Of a DNA stretch of 64,000 nt, positions 59,792 through 64,000 are shown piece by piece. Each line of letters starts with the position of its first letter. The first letter of the stretch is position 1. Both the position numbers and the translations under genes were made by a program. This stretch comes from Bythopirellula sp041737835 (lineage in GTDB: Bacteria; Planctomycetota; Planctomycetia; Pirellulales; Lacipirellulaceae), in NCBI GenBank assembly GCA_041737835.1, contig JBGSQY010000018.1; one strand, given 5' to 3'. The notes below the pieces were generated by a model. The model saw only the letters and a program-made list of their open reading frames with translations, made no database searches and had not been told where the DNA came from.

Positions 59792-59837
59792 GTGCCCGGT
59801 AGCTGCTTTAGCCCGACTTTCATCCTGTTTCAGCCGG

Positions 59838-59865
59838 TTGACACCCGCAATGGGTGGGGTATCAT
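59838..59865 (+). promoter_or_regulatory. nusA-infB promoter
   Basis: Perfect TTGACA (59838-59843) and TATCAT (59860-59865), 16 bases apart; leader of about 195 bases before nusA. Confidence 0.6.
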
Positions 59866-60066
59866 TACGGGATTACGAACTGCTAAGTACCGTTCGTAAA
59901 AGGGGTTTCGTGATCTGCGCGCTTATGTTGGCGAGCGGGGCCGGTCGGAGTACAGACTCTGATGGGCTGCCGCTTGTGGCGTTTCCAGACGTTGCACACA
60001 CCCTGTCACAATCCGAACAACCTGGTTGCCGCGCGGCGGGCGAATACGCCGCGGAGAACAAACAAG

Positions 60067-61368
60067 ATGAATGCGAGCGAAGTCCTACGAATCGTCGACG
60101 CGATCCATCGCGACAAAAATATCGACAAAGAAATTGTGTTCGAGGGCATCGAAGCCGCGCTCGTCTCGGCAGCCAAAAAATATTACGGCGAAGAGTCGGA
60201 AATCACCGTTACGATCGACCGTGGAAACGGCGCAATCACGGCCACCTGCAACGGTGAGTTGCTCGACTCCGAAGAAACCGTGGGCCGCATCGGGGCCCAA
60301 ACCGCCAAGCAGGTGATGATCCAAAAGATCCGCGAAGCGGAGCGCGATGCCCTGTACGACGAGTACACCGATTTGGTGGGCGAAATGGTGAGCGGTGTCG
60401 TGCAGCGTTACGAAGGTGGCGCGGCGACGGTCACGCTTCCCAACGTCGAAGCCATCTTGCCCCGCAGCGAGCAGATTCCTGGCGAAACGCACCACGTGAA
60501 CGAACGCGTGCGGGCCACGGTGTTTGAAGTTCGCAAAAGCGGCAGCCGCATCAAGGTGATCCTCAGCCGGGCTCGTCCGCAGCTGGTTCAGCGGCTGTTC
60601 GAGCAAGAAATTCCCGAAATCATCGATAGCGTGATTGAAATTCGCGCGATCGCCCGCGAGCCGGGTTACCGTTCCAAGGTGGCCGTGAGCAGCAGCGATC
60701 AGCGCGTCGATTGCGTTGGTGCCTGCGTGGGCGTGCGTGGCAACCGGATCAAGAACATCGTCGACGAATTGGGTGGTGAGCGTATCGATATCGTCCGCTG
60801 GGACGACAATCTCGAAGTGCTGATCCCCAACGCCCTGCAACCGGCGGAAGTCGAGCAAGTGATTTTGTGCCGCATGCTGGGCCGGGCCATCGTGTTGGTT
60901 CGTGAGGACCAACTGTCGCTGGCCATTGGCCGACGGGGTCAGAACGTGCGGCTTGCCAGCAAGCTGTCGGGCTGGGACATCGAAATCATGACCCAGGACG
61001 AGTTGGCCGAATCGATCGATCGCGCCGTGCAAGGCTTCAGTGCGATTGACGGCGTGGCCCAGGAATTGGCCGAAAAATTGGTGGAAGAAGGCTTCCTGAG
61101 CTACGACGACCTGTCGATCATCGAGCCTGATGATCTGATGGAGATGGGTGGCCTCAGTGAAGATCAAGTCAACTTGATCGTCGAGCAAGCGGAAGCACGG
61201 GCTGAAGAAGCCGAAGCCGCGGCAGCTGCGGCTCGCCGGGCAAAACGTGAAGAGGATCGGATCGCGGCGGCAACGGCAGCCGAAGAAGTTCCCCCCGATT
61301 ATGAAAAAGTTGCTCCCCCGGAAGAACCTTCCGCGGGCCCGGAAAACTCAGGGGGCGGACCTGAGTAG
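60067..61368 (+). CDS. nusA: transcription termination/antitermination factor NusA
   Basis: 433 residues from ATG 60067 (MNASEVLRIVDAIHRDKNID). N-terminal RNA polymerase-binding domain, S1 domain (EMVSGVVQRYEGGAATVTLPNVEAILP), two KH domains (VACGVGVRGNRIKNIVDEL-type and LAIGRRGQNVRLASKL), then a helix-hairpin-helix-like segment and an acidic Ala/Glu tail. Heads the operon with infB, the conserved order in bacteria. Confidence 0.94.
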   Translation: MNASEVLRIVDAIHRDKNIDKEIVFEGIEAALVSAAKKYYGEESEITVTIDRGNGAITATCNGELLDSEETVGRIGAQTAKQVMIQKIREAERDALYDEYTDLVGEMVSGVVQRYEGGAATVTLPNVEAILPRSEQIPGETHHVNERVRATVFEVRKSGSRIKVILSRARPQLVQRLFEQEIPEIIDSVIEIRAIAREPGYRSKVAVSSSDQRVDCVGACVGVRGNRIKNIVDELGGERIDIVRWDDNLEVLIPNALQPAEVEQVILCRMLGRAIVLVREDQLSLAIGRRGQNVRLASKLSGWDIEIMTQDELAESIDRAVQGFSAIDGVAQELAEKLVEEGFLSYDDLSIIEPDDLMEMGGLSEDQVNLIVEQAEARAEEAEAAAAAARRAKREEDRIAAATAAEEVPPDYEKVAPPEEPSAGPENSGGGPE

Positions 61369-61496
61369 TTTCTTGAATGTTAACCGTCGTGTTATGAGGA
61401 GGATGATCGTTATGGTTTCCTAGGTTTTTAGACACTAACAGAGAGCCCCACAGATCAACAAAGTTTTGTAGCTGCGGCTCTCACGGAGAATTTGAT

Positions 61497-64000
61497 TTGG
61501 CGTCCCGTATTTACTCATTGGCGAAAGAACTCAAGTTAGACAGCAAAGAGCTGGTGGATATCTGCGCAAAGCTAGGTATCCGCGGTAAAGGCTCTGCGCT
61601 TGCAAGTCTGACGGACGAAGAAGAAGTCAAGCTCCGCGAGCATTTCAAAAACCCAGGTGCCCAGGCGGCTCCCAAGTCCAAACAAGCCGCTCCGCCGGTC
61701 GAGCGGCCCAAAGACGTGACGGTGAAGACGGGCAAGATGCCGGTGCTTGCCGCACCGCGTCCGCACTCTCCGTTGGCGGGTCTGCGCAAAAAGCGTCCCG
61801 AAGAAGAAGGCCCCGAGGAGGAGCAAGAACAAGAAGCTCCTCCCGCTGCGGAAGCCCCTCCCACTCCTCCCCCGGCTGCTGCTCCTCCCAAGCGGGAAGC
61901 TGCCGCGCGCGGACCGCTCTCGGGCGTCATGCGTCGTGACGAGTACATTGGCCCCGGTGCCCACCGAGGTGGCAAACTTCCCACGATTGGCCCCGGTGGC
62001 ACGAAGGAAAAAGACCGCGGTGATCGCGAAAACCGCCCTGCTGGCAACACACCGCGTGTTCGGCCAACGATCAAACTTGCGCCCATTCCGATGTCCGATT
62101 CGCCGCCTCCTTCAGCGGCTCCCGAAGTCCCCACACAAAAGCCTGACCTGAAATTGCCCGCCGACGCTTTGCGGGCAGGCAAAAGTAGTGGCAAACCTCT
62201 CGCGGCTCATCTGCGTCGTCATGAAGAAACGCTCGAAGCGAAGAAACGGGCGAAGGCCTTGGGTGTGCCTGCTCCCGACGACGCCTCGGCCCTGAATAAA
62301 GCCAAAAAAGGTCCTGGTAAGGGTAAAGCTGCCGGCGAAGGCGATGCTCCGATTTTGGGGGGACGCGAGCAACGGCAACTAAGCCGTCAGCGTCAAACGC
62401 AAAAGGAGCGCGAAGGTGCGAGCGACGAATACCGTCCGCGCAAGTTGTTGCGACGCCCGCGCCGCGCCGGCGTCAGCACCGCAGCCCCTCGTAAGGAAAA
62501 AGTTTCGTTGCAGCTCCCTTGCACGGTGCGTGAGTTTTCGGAAGCCGCGGGCGTGCCCGCGAGCCAAATCTTGCGCATCCTGATGCAAGAAGGGATCATG
62601 GCAAAAATCAACGCTGTCATCGATGCCGACATGACCCAGTTGATTGCCGCGGAAATGGGGGTCGACATCGAGCTCAAGGATGCGGTCAGCGTCGAAGATG
62701 AATTGCTCGCGGACGTTCGTGATCGCGAAGACGATCCTGCAGAATTGCAGCCACGTCCTCCGGTGATTACCTTCCTGGGTCACGTCGACCACGGCAAGAC
62801 TTCGTTGTTGGATCGCATTATCGGCATCAACGTGGTGAGCGGCGAAAGTGGTGGTATTACGCAGCACATTCGCGCTTACACAATTGATAAGGGTGGTCGG
62901 CAGATTTCGTTCGTCGATACGCCGGGCCACGAAGCCTTTACCGCGATGCGTGCTCGTGGTGCGAACGTCACCGACATTGCCGTATTGGTTGTGGCTGCCG
63001 ACGACGGCGTGATGCCACAAACCGAAGAAGCGATCAGCCATATCCGCGCGGCGGAAGTGCCGATTGTCGTCGCTTTGAATAAGACCGACCTTCCCGGCGT
63101 GGACATTAACCGGGCCATGCAAGGGCTTTCGACCAATGGCCTGCTGCCGAGTGAATGGGGCGGCGACGTCGAAGTTGTGAAAACCAGTGCGACGACCGGC
63201 GCGGGGATCGACGATTTGCTCGACACCTTGCTGACGGTCGCAGAACTGCATGAATACAAAGCCAATCCCAACCGCCCTGCCCTGGGAACCTGTTTGGAAG
63301 CTCAACAGGAAACGGGTCGCGGTATCGTGGCCAAGTTGATCGTGCAGAACGGTACGCTCCGCGTGGGCGACGTGCTGGTGTGCGGTCAGACTTTTGGCCG
63401 CGTCAAAGCGATGTACGACACACTCGATCCCCACAAGCGTTATGAAGAAGCCGGCCCGAGCGTTCCCGTGAACGTCACCGGCTTTGATGACGCCCCCGGG
63501 GCGGGCGACCATTTCTACGTGCTCGACGATATCGCCGATGCCCGCACGATCGCGGCGGCTCGCGCCGAAGAACAACGGACCATTGAATTGGGCGACGTCG
63601 CACAGCATGTGACGCTCGAAACCTTGTTTGATCGATTGGATAATGACAACGAAGTTCAAACGCTCAACATTATTTTGCGGGCCGACGTTCGCGGCTCGAT
63701 TGAAGCGATTAAAAAAGAACTGACCAAGCTCGAGCATCCCGAAGTGAAGTTGCGGCTGCTGCAAGCGGCGGTCGGTGGCATTAGCGAAGCCGACATCACG
63801 CTGGCCGATGCTTCGGATGCGATCGTCGTGGGCTTTAATGTCGTTGCCGACGACCGGGCCCGTTCGATGGCCGATCAGCGGGGCGTACAGATCCGTCGTT
63901 ATGACATCATTTACAAGATCGCCGAAGATATCAAAGCGGCCTTGGAAGGGATGCTCAAGCCCGAGGAACGCGAAGTCGATTTGGGTCGCGCTTTGGTGCA
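61497..64000 (+). CDS. infB: translation initiation factor IF-2, 3' truncated by window
   Basis: First 834 codons; the gene continues past the window. The start is TTG at 61497 (ASRIYSLAKELKLDSKELVDICAKLG, the conserved IF2-N domain), with GGAG eight bases upstream. A long Pro/Ala/Glu/Lys-rich linker (about 80-330) precedes the second IF2-N domain (TVREFSEAAGVPASQILRILM) and the G domain: GHVDHGKT (about residue 428), DTPGHEAF, NKTDLPG. It recruits initiator tRNA to the 30S subunit. It lies 128 bases after nusA. Confidence 0.95.
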   Translation, partial: MASRIYSLAKELKLDSKELVDICAKLGIRGKGSALASLTDEEEVKLREHFKNPGAQAAPKSKQAAPPVERPKDVTVKTGKMPVLAAPRPHSPLAGLRKKRPEEEGPEEEQEQEAPPAAEAPPTPPPAAAPPKREAAARGPLSGVMRRDEYIGPGAHRGGKLPTIGPGGTKEKDRGDRENRPAGNTPRVRPTIKLAPIPMSDSPPPSAAPEVPTQKPDLKLPADALRAGKSSGKPLAAHLRRHEETLEAKKRAKALGVPAPDDASALNKAKKGPGKGKAAGEGDAPILGGREQRQLSRQRQTQKEREGASDEYRPRKLLRRPRRAGVSTAAPRKEKVSLQLPCTVREFSEAAGVPASQILRILMQEGIMAKINAVIDADMTQLIAAEMGVDIELKDAVSVEDELLADVRDREDDPAELQPRPPVITFLGHVDHGKTSLLDRIIGINVVSGESGGITQHIRAYTIDKGGRQISFVDTPGHEAFTAMRARGANVTDIAVLVVAADDGVMPQTEEAISHIRAAEVPIVVALNKTDLPGVDINRAMQGLSTNGLLPSEWGGDVEVVKTSATTGAGIDDLLDTLLTVAELHEYKANPNRPALGTCLEAQQETGRGIVAKLIVQNGTLRVGDVLVCGQTFGRVKAMYDTLDPHKRYEEAGPSVPVNVTGFDDAPGAGDHFYVLDDIADARTIAAARAEEQRTIELGDVAQHVTLETLFDRLDNDNEVQTLNIILRADVRGSIEAIKKELTKLEHPEVKLRLLQAAVGGISEADITLADASDAIVVGFNVVADDRARSMADQRGVQIRRYDIIYKIAEDIKAALEGMLKPEEREVDLGRALV

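Larger units (their letters stand above)
59727..60066. other. 340-bp gap upstream of nusA
   Basis: Holds the terminator of the CARDB gene and the nusA promoter (both listed). A frame upstream of nusA from 59962 is not family-like and I leave it out. Confidence 0.6.

Noticed and set aside
60085..61188. A 367-codon open frame antisense to nusA
   Set aside because: Shadow of nusA; His/Asp-rich composition typical of reversed GC-rich genes.
62379..63764. A 461-codon open frame antisense to infB
   Set aside because: It mirrors the codon pattern of infB, has no ribosome site or recognisable domain, and infB motifs on the plus strand are unambiguous.
1..64000. CRISPR arrays, tRNA and rRNA genes
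   Set aside because: No regularly spaced identical repeats and no T-arm or rRNA core sequences were found on either strand by eye.

Overview
The window looks like a chromosomal segment of a planctomycete, most likely of the Pirellulales group. I infer this from several DUF1559 pseudopilin-like proteins, dockerin-tailed giant beta-helix proteins with an N-terminal LEDRRMLA motif, PEP-CTERM proteins, a lysine/alanine-repeat histone-like peptide, lipid A synthesis (lpxB), and moderately GC-rich coding with many loosely packed genes and intergenic hairpins. No rRNA, tRNA, CRISPR array or intact insertion sequence is visible.

Layout. 1-8.9 kb: the end of thiE, a mannose-1-phosphate guanylyltransferase, ruvX, an SDR epimerase, a metallo-beta-lactamase hydrolase, a tyrosine-rich secreted peptide, a coupled pair of secreted PEP-CTERM proteins (one an M14 carboxypeptidase with dockerin) and an M20 peptidase. 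8.9-20.3 kb: a predicted small RNA, Mrp/ApbC, the histone-like peptide, an SGNH hydrolase, an M50 protease with lpxB, a TPR membrane protein, a CYTH protein, a UDP-sugar pyrophosphorylase with a previously uncounted 38-residue membrane peptide just upstream, and metK. 20.3-29.3 kb: ispF-cysS, a RelE/ParE-type toxin-antitoxin pair, ruvC, ruvA, two alpha/beta hydrolases, a PrsW-like protease and ruvB. The three Holliday-junction genes therefore lie within 6 kb but are interrupted.

29.4-41.9 kb: two DUF1559 proteins, a GntR-ABC ATPase-giant permease operon with overlapping starts and stops, then rpmF-fabD-fabG-acpP-fabF (type II fatty acid synthesis, without plsX and fabH between rpmF and fabD) and a convergent GNAT protein. 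42-57.5 kb is an accessory surface region: three tandem beta-helix surface proteins, a truncated DUF1559 fragment, an O-acyltransferase whose SGNH half is in the -1 frame behind a slippery sequence, and a secretin-like exported protein. 57.6-64 kb: a ketosynthase homologue that has lost its catalytic cysteine and one histidine, a CARDB-domain secreted protein, and nusA-infB (infB runs off the end).

The most unusual features are (i) the -1 frameshift architecture of the acyltransferase, (ii) the apparently non-condensing ketosynthase, (iii) a well-formed orphan small RNA with promoter and terminator, and (iv) several families of short palindromic elements that sit at gene 3' ends, where they supply stop codons or C-terminal residues, plus one related element inside an expansion of cysS. 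Starts were moved downstream of the longest open frame where family alignment or a ribosome binding site supported it. All function calls come from reading motifs; no database search was run.
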